DNA from: Larimichthys crocea
Taxonomy: Eukaryota > Chordata > Actinopteri > Sciaenidae
Assembly (NCBI RefSeq): GCF_000972845.2
Contig: NC_040029.1
Span: 4,267,811-4,331,810, forward strand
Direction: 5' to 3'
DNA length: 64,000 nt
The first letter of the stretch is position 1. Every line of letters starts with the position of its first letter. The notes under the pieces are model-generated. The model was not told the origin of the DNA. It ran no database searches and saw nothing but the letters and a program-made list of their open reading frames with translations. Shown here piece by piece: positions 48,641 through 63,100 of the stretch. Position numbers and translations under genes: made by a program.

Positions 48641-51600
48641 AAAATAACATACACAGAAGTACTGACTAACCCATTAATTTACTGTATGCACTCATTCTTT
48701 GGATCTATACAGACTTTTCAGAAACACACTATATACAGTCAAGCTTTTACTCGGCTTGTTTCTTAAAAGACTCTTTGCAGCCAATAAACCCTAATGTGTT
48801 CTCAAGCAGCCTTAGTGTTTCTGTAGTGCTCTTCAGTCAGGGGGGAAAAAAAGAGTCAATTAACTGAAAATTCAGTTTTCAAGGATTTCATTAAACACCT
48901 TTGACTTTGAATGTACATTACTGCTCAGCTATTCTGAAGATACTGCGCACGTCGGATACAAGCGGCGCACCGGGGCCATGGCACTTGCTTATCAGAGGAG
49001 TGATAATAGGTTTTGATATGACACAGCATTTGCAAATGTGTGTTTTTAAAAATGTCTCCAATGGTGTGATGCGGACGCGGTGTCAGGGCTGAGTCACTGG
49101 TTTTGAAATGTCAGGGTTTGTTGCTCATTCAAATGACTGCGCATAACTTTAAGCATTATTATTATGATTATTAATATCATGATTGTTGTTGTCGTTCTAC
49201 CTCACCATGTGTAGCTCAACAACAGCTCTTGCACAAGCCTGTATGGTGCATGCAACGGCATGTCTGTATTTCCTCACCACTCAGGAGAATGAAACTTGAT
49301 TATAAATTATTCCCTTTAGAAAAAAGAAAATAAGGAACAGGCAGTGTGAGATGCCGAAAGCTCGGGGACACTTGCGCTTGTGGAAGCATGTGTAAGTATG
49401 TCATGCTATTTGAGGACAGAAAGAATGCGAAAACACACGCCACAAGCTCCACCGACACACTGGATAAAAAAAAAAAAAAATTACTGTGCTGTTATGGATT
49501 TATATTCACAGCTGAAAATCACATAATAGTCTTGATTGATTGGCGTGGTGGCGGAAAAGAAAAAGAATCCAGATTGTTTGCGACACAGAAGTGATTGTGC
49601 TTTTTGTTGGATCTCCAAAGAAAAAAAAAATCGCAACTAACCTTTTTAAGCCCTTAAATGCCTTGTGGCTTTTCATCTGACTGGGGGGTTGTTTCTTTTT
49701 TCTCGCTGCCCCACTTTTGCGAGCCAAATCAGCGCCTTTCAAAAAGTTTTTAGGTCATATTTTGGCTGTCATAACACATCAGGGAACCGGTTGGTAATTG
49801 ATAGAGTGCTTTCTTTTTTTAATTGAATAATTATCTTCGAAGACGAGTTCCACTGCTGAAGTGATCCATAAATCAAGGTTTCATTGTATGCAGGTTATTA
49901 TTGTTATTGGTGTCTAGACACTTAGTGACTGGCTTGAGTTGTAGATGGGAGAATATCAGGAAAGGAAGTTAAGTGAAGACTTTTTTTTTTTGCTTTTTTT
50001 TTTGGACAAAAAGTGAACTCCTCGAACTGCCTGCACACTCAGACACTTACCCGCTGGTTTCTCTTACTCCATCCCCCCACCGTCCACAGGATGACTTGAC
50101 TCATGTTGCCATAGAAACAGGAATTACCAAAAGCTCAATAATATCTGGATGGAGGGCAGAGAAAGAGAGAGCGAGCTGGCTTCAGTATGAAACAGTAAGA
50201 ACAGTGAGGGTTTAAAAAAAAAAAAAAATACTTTGCAGTGTGATGTTCTTTTGACAAAAGTTGAATTCATGTCTAATAAAGGTAATGAATCAAGAACTGG
50301 AACCTGCAAGGCGCATTATGTTTCACATGAAATGAACTCATGAATCCACATGTTAATGATAGTGGGTGTCATCCAAAGCAAATCTGTGAATTTTGGGTAC
50401 ACAAATAAAACGTCTTGACCTGACATACCCTTCAAACGTGTAATTCAGTGCTCGCTTCCTCCTGCACACGGCGTAATGTTGGACTGTCCTAGAAGACGGT
50501 GAACAATGACAAAAGATTAAGGTGAAATCTTGTGCCAGCAGCCCAAAATGACTGTAAAAACGTGCACCGGGGGCCAAGTTAACAACTTGGCAAGCAAACA
50601 CAGGTGTTATTCCACCAAATTCACTGAATTTCCACCCAGTTAAAAGAGACAGAATATATGTATATAAATAAAAAACTTTCGAAATCGAAGCAGCAAAGGT
50701 CAGGATAGAGATTTTCTTTTAAAAAAATCACAGATATAGGCTAGATTCTAAAGTGCAACGCGATCACGACTGTCATTACGTAAGAGCTTCCGGGCATGTG
50801 GGCATGTCAACAGTTAAAGCATCCTAACAGGATAATTAAGACAAAGAAATCGTGGCATCAAGTGAGGCCGATAAAGATGAAGTACTGCACCTTATTCTGG
50901 AAGGTGGAATCATCGCCATCGACACCAAAATACCAAAAAGAGACACCGGACCTCAGTTGTAATGCAGACTTTTTTTGTCTAACAGATGATGTCTCATGGC
51001 CTGTCTGAGATAACACTGTTGACATCAGTTAGTTTTTGTTATGTTCACAGGCTGGCTACATGAAAATTGACGGCGAAGAATGAATCTAATCACTGCCAGA
51101 CATAATCGAAAACAAATTTGCATTTCTGAAAGCCTTTTTTTGATTAAAGAAGCTTTCTTTTTATCCTCAGAATTGAAGTCTTCACTGTTTGATTTTTATC
51201 AAATTATCTGTTTTCCAGACCCACTTTGATGTTACTAATGAATTCCGTCCTTATTGTCATCGTGACAGGAGTAATTCTGCCACGGGCAGGCTGTTCAAAA
51301 TAAAGATTTCGCTAAGATGCAACCACAAAGGTCATCAGATTTTAATAAACCGAGCTTTGTGTCCTTACATATTTTGCAGAGAATTACTCTTTTGTGATGT
51401 TTTCTGCGTTTCCTGCAGTGTGCAAATGATTCGACATCATTTCCTGTCATGACAACCCAAGAAGTCTTTTGGCTTTTGTTCCGTTCAGCACATCCGGCAA
51501 ATATGTGTCCAAGTCAATTGCCTTTGGCGTGTTTCCATCTTTCTCTTCACCACTATCACAGACATTATCACATGCCGAGCCACCACGTAAGCAGAAAGAC

Positions 51601-54424
51601 ATATTCCACCCTCCACCCCCCCTTATGAATTAATCTGTCAGGAGCAGGATCGCAAGCGTTCCCCTCTCCCTCTGCTTCTTATCGAGCCAACTTCTTAAGT
51701 GGGAACAGCAGATAAGATGAGTCGTGGGAATGAGATATCACAACACCAAATCGAGATTTAATTTGTGATGAAATTTCTAGGCATCCGGTGTGACGCTGCG
51801 CAGGTAACACGTTGGGAGGTATGAGCTCTCCATCTGGGCAAACAATTGCTTTCCCGCCTGTGAAAACAATTCCTAATTACTTCTGTCTGACTAACTGGAG
51901 ATTTTGACCCGAGTCCCAGACACAAATAAGCCACAGGTTTGTGCAGGGAGCCTCCACAGGATACGCAGACAATACATAGATGCACAAACTTTCTGTGGTT
52001 TTGCATTGACACAAGTCAACATGATAATACTCTAGGGACTGTGTACTGTGAATATAACAAAGAAGTCTGAGGATTTTTTTTCCCAGATGACAGCACGCTC
52101 AGATTATTTGTTTTTTCAGCCACGATCCCAGAATGAACTTTACCTCGTTGATCAGCAAAGATTTAGATCCAAACTATCTGATCACACACCATCAATCCTC
52201 TATGAATAACTCCAAAGCCAGACAGAGAATCAACAAAGACCCAACATCCCAATGCAGGGACCCCCGAGTTATCGCCCGCTGTGTTGGGGCAGCCCCGGGT
52301 AGGGCACCAAGCCTATTTCTGTTGAAGACATCAAAAAGGATTCATCATTAATGAACCTGCTTGAACAGTCTTTCTTTTTTTTGAGGTTTGCTTGAATATT
52401 CAAAATAGATCTTTCATCCGGAACTGTCTATGCAGACATGTCATTCTGCGTGTGTTTCGTCTTTAAAACCGAACAGCTTTGATCAAAAGACAATAAAAAT
52501 AGCATTGAGATGAAGGAGACATATGGAGGATTCTGTAGTGCATTATGTATTACAAAAGAGCCGCAGTGCACCCATTACCTCCTTATAGCTTATATTCTAA
52601 CTAGCACTTTCTGAAAAACTAGGGTAGAAGGACCAATTCGTGTCATTTTTGTTAAATACACAGGCACTGTAAGCATTTATAACTTCCGCGAACATAAAAA
52701 ATTTAATATAATAAATAAATAAATAAAAAAAGACACCTCGGAGAAAAAAAGAGCCCAGAGTGAAAATGAATTTTGCCTGCATGAGCTTATTTCTGGCCCT
52801 TTCCCCTGTGAAAATACTCAAAATGTACAGCATGTATTCAACAGCAGCTGTTTTGCTTAGGTGTGAGCCACAACGTGGCATTTCATTCTTTCCGTCAGGG
52901 GAGATTCTCGTAAACCCCCGTGCCGAATTGTCTTGGCTAGAAAACATCAAAAGTTATTTCCTAGAACTTCTCATTTCTCCTCTCTGCACTCTAACCATGT
53001 ATGATTTGTCCTCCCGTGTCCCTCGTATTTCCCTCAGTTTCTTCCTCTCTCAATCTCACAAGTGCTGCCCTGAATGGTTTTCCTTAAATGGAGGTCCCGG
53101 CGGACGCTCATAATCCAGTCTCACCTAGGAAAAGACTGGTGAGGCTGTGATCGAGTTTCCTCCCCAAAGACCTAAACTGAACTCCCTCCTCCAATGAGCG
53201 ACACTTGCTAACATCCTGAATCTTAATTTGGCCAGTTCCCTATCTCTCCCCATGGAGATATCCACATTGGTGGCGCGAGTGCAATGTGCTTTTTTGGGAT
53301 AACAATTAATGACTGGCTGGCCTTGGATCTTCAAGTAGATCCAGTTCGCTTTGGGGATTAGATACACTTGTTTCATGCAAACTCTCTTTGATTGAGCGAG
53401 TCGATACAACTATTCAGTACCAGGCGAGCCCCGTGTGCAGTGCATCAGCAAGAGAGAAATGTGCTGCATGTGCTTCTTTATAGATTGCCAAGCAAATATT
53501 TCAGAGGGCCGTAATAGAGGCATGAATGTACAGTTTATGCTGTCCAAAAAAAGGGGCCAGGATGTGATGAATTTCACTCCTACAAAACAGCATCAAAAAT
53601 GCATTTATGTTGCGGTTCTGCATATTGCTGAACTTGTTACCTTGGCTTGGATTTGCATTTTATTTGAATGCATTTCAGCATTTAGCAATGGATGTAACTC
53701 CAGCATGTGAACGTTGTCGAACAAGTATCTGAAATGTTCTGTGGAGAAATCCCATTTCAGGGTTCAATGGCTCTTCTGAAGCTGCTCATCCGGGCAGCTG
53801 TGAAATATACGCCCGTGCAAAGCTTGTCTATTCAATCAATTTCCCTATTTTCAATTACTGACATTACTGCTTGTGCGTGCTACTGTTTTGCACAACATGT
53901 AAAACCAGTTTTGGGTCGATCAAAGCTGACAACAATTAATGTGGCCGCAGATAAACCGAGATCAGAATAATTATATTACACAATAAATAGATTTACGCTA
54001 AAGTACATTGTTTCCCATCGACTTTGTGTACATTCTTTTCCCTCCACATGTTGCTTATGTCTCACAGTGTGGAAAAAAAAAAAAAAGACGACCTTGCTCG
54101 CCGCCGAATCAAACACAAAGCAGGAACACTGTGTGCTGCACTCGAAGATCTTGTATTTGTGCTTGAAGAAGTTACATTGATCAAACGTCCTGTTACCTTG
54201 GTGAAGCTACAGCAAGGTTGCTGAGTCAATACAACATTTAAAATCAAAGAAAAAGAATGCAACTCTCAGATGGAAATTGTTTGCCCTTACATAAAAAAAA
54301 AAAGAAGGTGATAAAGAAAATGTTAATTCAAGAAGTGCAGACAATGGTTTGGAAACTCTCTGGCGTACGTAGACGCAACACTTCTTTGAGATAACTGCTA
54401 ACATAGACACTTAACTTACAATGT
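48641..54424. other. Non-coding stretch, no gene recognised
   Basis: Poly-A/T tracts (near 49466, 49980 and 50214) and otherwise complex single-copy sequence. Open frames reach 117 codons (52597-52950 minus, 52760-53113 plus), overlap one another on opposite strands and have no family features. I see no RNA gene. Confidence 0.5.
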
Positions 54425-54925
54425 GAATGCCAAGATGTTAGTGTTCACCATTTTATGGTGACATTTGCTAAATAGCACTTCACTGTGGCTAATAGAAATG
54501 TCATTATTTTTGCAGGTGTGTGGACAAATTGAAATTTTGACCGGATTGTGGCACAAGAGGACAGTTTACGGAGTTTACCCAAGTTGCAAGAATTAATCTT
54601 GAGGAGGATGTTTGGACGAAATGTCCACAGATGTCAATCATGGTGGCTGTCAGTAGGATTCACTTGGGAACCATATATGTTGTCACGAAATGTTCTACCT
54701 ATCAACGAAGACGATGTTGAGACAGGGTAAATGAAAAGTTTCGAAGGAAAAGTCAAGGGATCACAAAACAAATTCTGATCCATCATATGGTATTCATGAA
54801 TGTCTGTACCAAACTTTATGGCAAATAATAATTCAGTCTGGATCAAAGTGGTGGACCAACTGTCAGACTGGAGCCATACTCACATCCAGAGAGCTATGCT
54901 GCTAGCATGGCTATTAAAAAAAATA
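54425..54925 (+). repeat. Dispersed teleost repeat, 'gccatgctgctagcatggct' family
   Basis: The segments run in the family order: GATGTTAGTGTTCACC, ATTTGCTAAATAGCACTTCA, TAGAAATGTCATTATTTTTG, GGACAAATTGAAATTTTGAC, AGTCAAGGGATCAC, ATGAATGTCTGTACCAAACT, AGTCTGG..CAAAGTGGTGGAC, and the end AGCTATGCTGCTAGCATGGC. A middle part at about 54549-54740 looks like a diverged internal duplication. This copy is better preserved than 32505-32825. Confidence 0.7.
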
Positions 54926-55542
54926 CAGCCACTTGAGAATGATATCATTGTGAATTATTGCACAGACTGAATAATAAGCGGTTTTAGACCTTTAATTTGC
55001 ATCTGTATGCCAGTTTATCCCCACAGCTGCATTTATGGCACGTTAAGCATTAAGGAAATAGCATCAAAGCGGAAAAAAATGATGCTTTCTGTTCTGATTT
55101 CCCAATGTCACCGAAGAGTTGTGCCTTGGCGGCTTTGGAAATACTGCACAATTATCCATGTTGGTAAGTAAAACATTTGGATTCAGTCTTGTATTCCTCC
55201 CCGGTGAGAGCTTGGGCTTTAGCCGGGACGTATCAAATTTTAATTTGAAATACACAGGGGGCATGCGGCGGGTCGTCTGAGTTGTGACCTTCTGTTTCGG
55301 TGAGCGAGAAGTAGCAACAAGGGTGCGAAATTGCCAAAATGATGGAGCGCTTACAAAAGAAAGTGCCAGCATCAATAATTCCTGTTTAACATTGCCAGCA
55401 TATTACATCAGATATTACAAAGTAAATAATTATACAGACTGACTTTGTGCGTTCAGGACAAATGACTGATTACTGTGGATTGATGTGAGGACATGTGAGG
55501 AGTGTGACTCATGTTCAGCCACCTCACTGCCCTGGAAAGAAG
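54926..55542. other. Single-copy stretch before P3
   Basis: No gene or repeat was recognised. The visible P3 pairing begins at 55543 only because the window ends at 64000, so this stretch may belong to the same arm if its partner lies beyond the window. Confidence 0.5.
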
Positions 55543-58500
55543 AAAAAAGGACCCGACTATGGAGAAAACGCTGAGGCATGTGTGACAGACTCAGTCAAGA
55601 GATTACAAATTTGGAGCTCTGTCTTTAACATTAACAGGCAAGCATTTTGTTTTAGTCTATTTTTACATACTTTGATGAGTCAGCTTCATCTTCAACATTA
55701 TTTTTACGTAAGCAAGCTGGCAGCTGGTTGTTAGTTACTTCAGTCCGTATGGCACCTTTTTTTTTTTTTTGTTCCTCTGCTTTGATTTTCCACTTTATTG
55801 CAGAGCTTGAGCTTGTCTAGTGCAGGAGGGAACTGTAGTCCGATCCTGCTCGTTTGTAGAGGTGTTTATGTGTCTATGCGGGCTGTGTGTATGCCAGCCG
55901 GACACACAGAGAAAATGACAGTCTGCCATATGGACCACCAGCAGTGGTCTCACACAGCAAGTCAACCTGGTCACTTTATAAATCTGTTCCATCCAGACTG
56001 GTCCAACCAACCCCGCTGGGATCCCTCCCTGTCCTCCTGATTAGCCAGTCCAACACTGCATTAGGAGCCTTGAAGTGTCCATCAGGCTGATCAACCTCAA
56101 CGCTTGTCTTTGCTCGGATTACAGCGCTGTGCCGACGGGCTGCATCCAATCACGGTCTCTCGGTGTGTAAATAAAAGTCAAACGGAAAATCCCACACTTT
56201 GCTGTGGCTTGTGTTTGCTGGCAAACGGAACGCACCGAGATATAAAGTGAACAAAATGTCATCCATCTATTTATTGCCTCTACTCAGCAGTTTGTTTGGA
56301 CTAATTGGCACGGACGATTAATTATTATATAACCCATGACAGGCCATGGTAAATTGGAATTAAATGACTGGCTGACATTGCATGTCCCAGTTCAGTTGTG
56401 TAATAAGCTAAAAAGAATTCATCTGCCTACTGTGATGCATTGCCTGCTGCATTTCTCCCTCTGCACTCATATAGCGCTCAGTAACATGACTGGAAAGGTA
56501 AACTACACATGCTTCTAGGTAAACACTGAGGTATTTCTGGCAGTTAAAGGGCCTCGAGGTGCCAAATATTCAAGTGTCTGTCAGTAAACCATCTGTCAGA
56601 GAACACAGCAAACCCATCAACAGCTGTTCAGGTAGATGCTGAAAAACAATCCCTGTTTCAGACAAAGATTTACCGTCAAATGTTCAAAATATTTTAAAAA
56701 TATATATATTTAAATATCTTTTTTCACAGCTGATGACTTTATTTATGTATTTGAAAGTGTAACAACACATGGGAGAAGCTTGCGAATACAATCGCTATCT
56801 AATTTACTTTCAATAATATTTAAAAGGTCCCGTCTAGACATATTTTAAGACATACAAATACTCTTCTTTGAATATTGTTCGTAACATGGTTTTCCCATAA
56901 GAAAATGGACTATAACTTCTTAAAATAAATCCTTCTGCCTCGTTGAAAAACTGAGAGTTTAAGACTAGCAGTGTGATGTGGAAACGTTTGGCCTCAGGTC
57001 AGGTCAAACCGAGAGTCGACATTTACTTTGTGTTTGGCAAAGTCCTGCTCATACACACTCAACCCTTCAGCCAATGAAATTAAAGATAGCCTTCTAGTAC
57101 CAATGTTTGTTTGACATATATTTCTAATAATAAAAAATAGAAAAAAAAGCATCCTGACTTTTAATCATTCGATCCTACATTCCCCATGATCCAACTCAGT
57201 AGAGATATCCATGAGATCTTGCTGCTTGTCTGTTAAAAAACACAAAATGTCTCCCAAGCCTCAGCGTCTGACATCATCAGGGTCACATTCTCAGACTTTT
57301 AAAGCTCCTCCAGAGCCACAGAAGATGCAAGCTCCCTATAGAGGAAGATATATGGATCTTGGATTCAGGCTCTTCATTTGTTTCTTTTAATCAAATAATG
57401 CTTGGACGCCGAACAAAACACAGTGTAAACATTTCAGTGTAGTAGTAAACCGTATGCTTCTATAAATGCCAAGAGTCTACGTTTGCCTTCCATCCAGACC
57501 CACCCACTGTCGATAACAACACAGTTTAGTGCGCTTTTCCACCCAATTCAATTTCTACGCTGCTCAAAGTCACCGCCAGCCCGGAGGAAGACATATGCAC
57601 TGTCAGTATGAAATCTAATCAAGTCTGGGGCTCGGTACCTGTTATGGTTGCCGGTATTCAAAATGGTCCTAATGGTGCTGTTTGTGTGACTCTTCCTAAT
57701 GTATGTGATACGCATGTATCTGCTCACTGTGACATATTACCCTTGCGCTTTTCACACCGTGGATGGTGAATAACGTTGAATCCCTCTAACTCTTCCCCTC
57801 CTCCGTTCTTCATTTTTCTCATAATGACGGCGATCTGTCTCGCTCATTCTCCCCGTTTTTGCCACGACAGCCGCCTATTGCATCCCTCAAGGATTTTGGA
57901 GCAACTTCCAATTATCAGCGGATTTACATCCCGAAGTCCCACTCCCGCTTCTCTCAGTGCTTCCTCTCGCTCTCCTTCCCCCTTCCCCTCCCTCTCCATC
58001 TTTCTCCATCTCTAAATAATTACTTAAATGAATCTATTACCGGCCTGGCCTCGGCACAGCATTAACTGAAATGCCAGTCTCTATGGGAAAGTGATGCATT
58101 CCACTGCAGGTATAACGCTTGAGGGGGAGGCAAAGGAATTTTCTTTCTTCTAAAGCAAAGACGGCAGATTCTTTCTGAGATGGGCAATGTGGTGAGATTA
58201 CACCATTATCCACTTAAGAGATTTTTATGTTCTCACGGTAGAAAAACATATTGCACACGTGTGTGAGAGTTTGAGTGCTTTCAGAAGTGCGTCGGCCCAA
58301 AATGAAGCATGATGATCACTGTCAAAGAGATTGATTGAAACCGGTGGAGCACCATCAAAAGGTTTCTGCTATTAAATCTCCAACCTTTGATCAAACGCTT
58401 GTTGAGTCTGACTGCTGCAGAGCGCTTGCTTTGTTCATGTCCCCGTGTGGCTTCTTGATCTCATTTTCGACTCATGCTGATGCGCACACAGATTCCTTTA

Positions 58501-59500
58501 TAGCCTGAGTATCAGACACAAAAGCCTCCACAGCCGGCATTTAACCAAAAAAAACAAACAAGTTCTTTCAAGTTCTTTGGGTTCTACCTGTTGGCTTTCA
58601 GAAAAATTACAGCGTTATGCTTTATTAACTACATTTTAACCGTATGCTGAGGGTGTTCTTCAGCTGCTTCCGACTATTACTTTCTGTGATAGAGGGCTAT
58701 TTCAACTAACAGCAGTTGTTGTTACATCATAGCCTGTTACAGCAGTATCCGTTCACAATTATTTTGAATGGGCTAAAAATAATAATAATGTTAGAGCTGC
58801 AACTCATAATTATTTTCATTATCCGTAGAATTTATCCATCATTTAGCCAATGAAATGTGTGAAAAAACAAAACAATGGCCGTCACAATTTCCCAGAGCCC
58901 CAGTCTATTTTGTACAACCCACATGTTTAAAAAAAAAAAAACAAACAGCTGGAACCAGAAAATGTTTGGTAGGTTTTGCCTTAATTAAAAAAGTGATTCA
59001 CTTGATTTTCGAATTATTTTATAATTATTTTTCAATCGACTGTTTTCAATGGCTCAGCTCTACTTTGCTGTGAAAGATAATTAAAAAAAAGGTTCAACAA
59101 CAAGCAGTTCCGACCGAGCAATCTAATTGGTCGCACAGACATTTAGAAACGTGCTTAAATCAGCAACATCACAACTTTTTGCCACAAAAAAATATTACTT
59201 TGCCGTCTCTGCATAGTCACATCCTAAAAAAATATATATAACTAAATAAATATTTACAAGCACACTGGGAGCTTAATAAACTAAAAAAAAGGACTTGAAT
59301 TTGTCTCTTTATGAGGGTTGGACTACTTGCTGGAGTCGTAAACAGTGTTGCACTACATATACTGTAGTAGTCAACTGACATGACTTCTTTTCCAGGTGTT
59401 AGACAGACCCTGTTTATCTCCATGGAAACGGAGGTAACAAAAGCAAAAAAATATGAATAACTTTTAATTGTGTTGTATTTAAGTTGGTGATTGTTGTACA
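55543..59500 (+). repeat. Left arm of giant inverted repeat P3
   Basis: This is the reverse complement of 60140-64000. The start AAAAAAGGACCCGACTATGG is mirrored by the last bases of the window, CCATAGTCGGGTCCTTTTTT. The inner end ACTTAAATACAAC..CAATCACC mirrors at 60140. In the outer 200 bp I counted five differences, all single- or two-base indels. Contents include a poly-T at 55757-55770, AT-rich non-repetitive sequence near 56260-56500, a C/T-rich patch near 57960-58010 and a dispersed repeat at 58793-58904. No gene was recognised. Confidence 0.95.
58793..58904 (+). repeat. GCTGCAACT-type dispersed repeat (P3 left copy)
   Basis: AGAGCTGCAACTCATAATTA, TTTTCATTATCC, TTAGCCAATGAAATG and CACAATTTCCCAGAGCCCC. 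This is the same family as 12411-12535, as a separate insertion at an unrelated site. In P3 it is present once per arm. Confidence 0.6.
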
Positions 59501-60139
59501 GTCGCAAAACTACATTCGAGGGTGTGCTTTACTGTCATTATTGGCACTTCAGTAACACTTACGCAATCACTGTCATGCCAATATCGACGGTATAGTACAC
59601 CCCTTGCTTGATTTTCATCATGCTTCTACAACGGTGTTGCTGAAATTTCTGGGAAGCAATTCACCGACACAAAATAAGGATCTTGAATCAATCAATTGGT
59701 CTTTAAAGGTTTTGTCATTTTATTCTTGCAAGAAGAACAGTTCTACAAATGCACAAGACAGTCTGCAGAAAATGTTCAGGGTGGGGCAGTCCCACACTGA
59801 TTCTTATACATTTCTAAGGAGTATTCGTCATTATTATGATTTACTTATCTAACTGTACCAGGTGGTTACAATGGAGTGTGCTCATCCCTATCAAACCTCA
59901 CTAACAAGTTCTGCTGGACCGTGAGAACCAAGGTCAAGTTTATACATCAAAAAACTACTTCTTCAAACAACTTGCATAAATGAGAGAAAGATTTCTAAGT
60001 GCAAGGTACTGAGTGAAACCAAACAAGATTATAAGGCACACAGTGTTATACTTCAAAATCTTTTTGAATATTACTGAGATCAAACATGGCTATATATGGT
60101 TATAAAAGAACACACAATCATGTAATATAAATTTTCCAT
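59501..60139. other. Loop of P3
   Basis: About 640 bp of sequence without a mirror partner between the P3 arms. It has no similarity that I can see to the loops of P1 or P2. The open frame at 59604-59852 (82 codons) is not recognised. The stretch is AT-rich and holds no identified element. Confidence 0.85.
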
Positions 60140-63100
60140 TACAAACAATCACCAACTTAAATACAACACAATCAAAGTTATTCATTTTTTGCTTTGTTTT
60201 GGTTAAACAGGGTCGTGTCAACACCTGGAAAAGAAGTCATGTCAGTTGACACTACAGTATATGTAGGCAACACAGTTTACGACTCCAGCAAGTAGTCCAC
60301 ACCCTCATAAGAGACAATTCAGTCCTTTTTTAGTTTATTAAGTGACTCCCAGTGTGCTTGTAATATTTATTTATGTTATATATATTTTTTTAGGATGTGA
60401 CTATGCGAGACGGCAAAGTAATTATTTTTTTGTGGCAATAAGTTGTGCTGTTGCTGATTTAAGCACGTTTCTAAATGTCTGTGTGACCAATTAGATTGCT
60501 CGGTCGGAACGCTGTTTAACCTTGTTTTTTATTATCTTCCACCAAAATAGAGCTGAGCCATGAAACAGTCGATTGAAAAATAATTATAAAATAATTCGAA
60601 AATCAGTGAATCACTTTTTTAATTAAGGCAAAACCTACCAAACAATTTTCTGGTTCCAGCTGTTTTTTTGTTTTTTTTTTAAACATGTGGGTTGTACAAA
60701 ATAGACTGGGGCTCTGGGAAATTGTGACGGCCATTGTTTTGTTTTTTCACACATTTCATTGGCTAAATGATGGATAATTCTACGGATAATGAAAATATTA
60801 TGAGTTGCAGCTCTAACATTTATTATTTTTAGCCCATTCAAATAATTGTGAACGGATACTGCTTGTAACCAGGCTATGATGTAACAACAACTGCTGTTAG
60901 TTGAAATAGCCCTCTATCACAGAAAGTATAGTCGGAAGCAGCTGAAGAACCCTCAGCATACGGTTAAAATGTGGTTAATAAAGCATAACGCTGGAATTTT
61001 TCTAAAAGCCAACAGGTAGAACCCAAAGAACTTGAAAAGACTGTTTGTTTTTTTTTGGTTAATGCCGGCTGTGGAGGCTTTTGTGTGATACTCAGGCTAT
61101 AAAGGAATCTGTGTGCGCATCAGCATGAGTCGAAAATGGATCAAGAAGCCACACGGGGACATGAACAAAGCAAGCGCTCTGCAGCAGTCAGACTCAACAA
61201 GCGTTTGATCAAAGGTTGGAGATTTAATAGCAGAAACCTTTTGATGGTGCTCCACCGGTTTCAATCAATCTCTTTGACAGTGATCATCATGCTTATTTTG
61301 GGCCGACGCACTTCTGAAAGCACTCAAACTCTCACCCACGTGCGCACATATGTTTTTCTACCGTGAGAACAAAAAAAATCTCTTAGTGGATAATGGTGTA
61401 ATCTCACCACATTGCCCATCTCAGAAAGAATCTGCCGTCTTTGCTTTAGAAGAAAGAAAATTCCTTTGCCCTCCCCTCAAGCGTTATACCTGCGTGGAAT
61501 GCATCACTTTCCCATAGAGACTGGCATTTCAGTTAATGCTGTGCCGAGGCCAGGCCGGTAATAGATCATTTAAGTAATTTTTAGAGATGGAGAAAGATGA
61601 GAGGAGGGAAGGGGAGGGGGAAGGGAGCGAGAGGAGCACTGAGAGACGCGGAGTGGACTTCGGATGTAAATCCGTGATAATTGGAAGTTGCCAAAATCCT
61701 TGAGGGATGCAATAGGCGGCTGTCGTGGCAAAAACGGGGAGAATGAGCGAGACAGATCGCCGTCATTTGAGAAAAATGAGAACGGGGAGGGGAAGAGTTA
61801 GAGGGATTCAACGTTATTCACCATCCACGTGTGAAAGGGAGGGGTATATGTCACAGTGAGCAGATACATGCGTATCATCCATTAGGAAGGTCCACAAACA
61901 GCACCATTAGGACCATTTGAATACCGGCAACCATAACAGGTACCGAGCCCAGACTTGATTAGATTTCATACTGAGTGCATATGTCTTCCTCCGGCTGGCG
62001 TGACTTTGGCAGCGTAGAAATTGAATTGGGTGGAAAAGCGCACTAAAATGTGTTGTTATCGACAGTGGGTGGGTCTGGATGGAAGGCAAACGTAGACTCT
62101 TGGCATTTTAGAAGCATCGGTTTACTACTACACTGAAATGTTTACACTGTGTTTTTGTTCGGCGTCCAAGCATTATTTGATTAAAAGAAACAAATGAAGA
62201 GCTGAATCCAAGATCCCTATATCTTCCTCTTTAGGGAGCTTGCCTTTCTGTGGCTCTGGAGGAGCTTTAAAGTCTGAGAATGTGACCCTGTGATGTCAGA
62301 CGCTGAGCTTGGAGAATTTTGTGTTTTTTAACAGACAAGCAGCCAGATCTCATGGATATCTCTACTGGGTTGGATCATGGGGATGTAGGATCGAATGATT
62401 AAAAGTCAGGTGCTTTTTTTTCATTTTTTTTATATTAGAAAATATTCAAACAACATTGGTACTAGAAGGCTATCTTTAATTTCTGGCTGAAGGGTTGAGT
62501 GTGTATGAGCGACTTTGACATGGCAACCAAGCCAAACAAGTAAAGTTCGACTCTCGGTTTGACCTGACCTGAGGCCAAACGTTTCCACATCCACATGCTA
62601 GTCTTAACTCTCAGTTTTTCAACGAGGCAGAAGGATTTATTTTAAGAGGTTATAGTCCATTTTCTTATGGGAAAACCACATGCAAACAAATTCAAGAAAG
62701 AAGAGTTTTGTATGTCTTAAAATATGTCTAGACGGGACCTTTTAATATTATTGAAAGTAAATTTGATAGCTTTGTATTCGCAAGCTTCTCCCCTGTGTTG
62801 TTACACTTTCAATACATAAAATAAGTCATCAGCTGTGAAAAAAAGGATATTAAATATATTTTTTTTAAAATATTATGAACATTTGAGGTAAATCTTTGTC
62901 TGAAACAGGTATGTTTTTCAGCATCTACCCCGAACAGCTTTTGATGGGTTTGCTGTGTTCTTGACAGATGGTTTACTGACAGACACTTGAATATTTGGCA
63001 CCTCGAGGCCCTTTAACTGCCAGAAATACCTCAGTGTTTACCTAGAAGCATGTGTGTGAGTTTACCTTTCCAGTCATGTTACTGAGCGCTATATGAGTGC

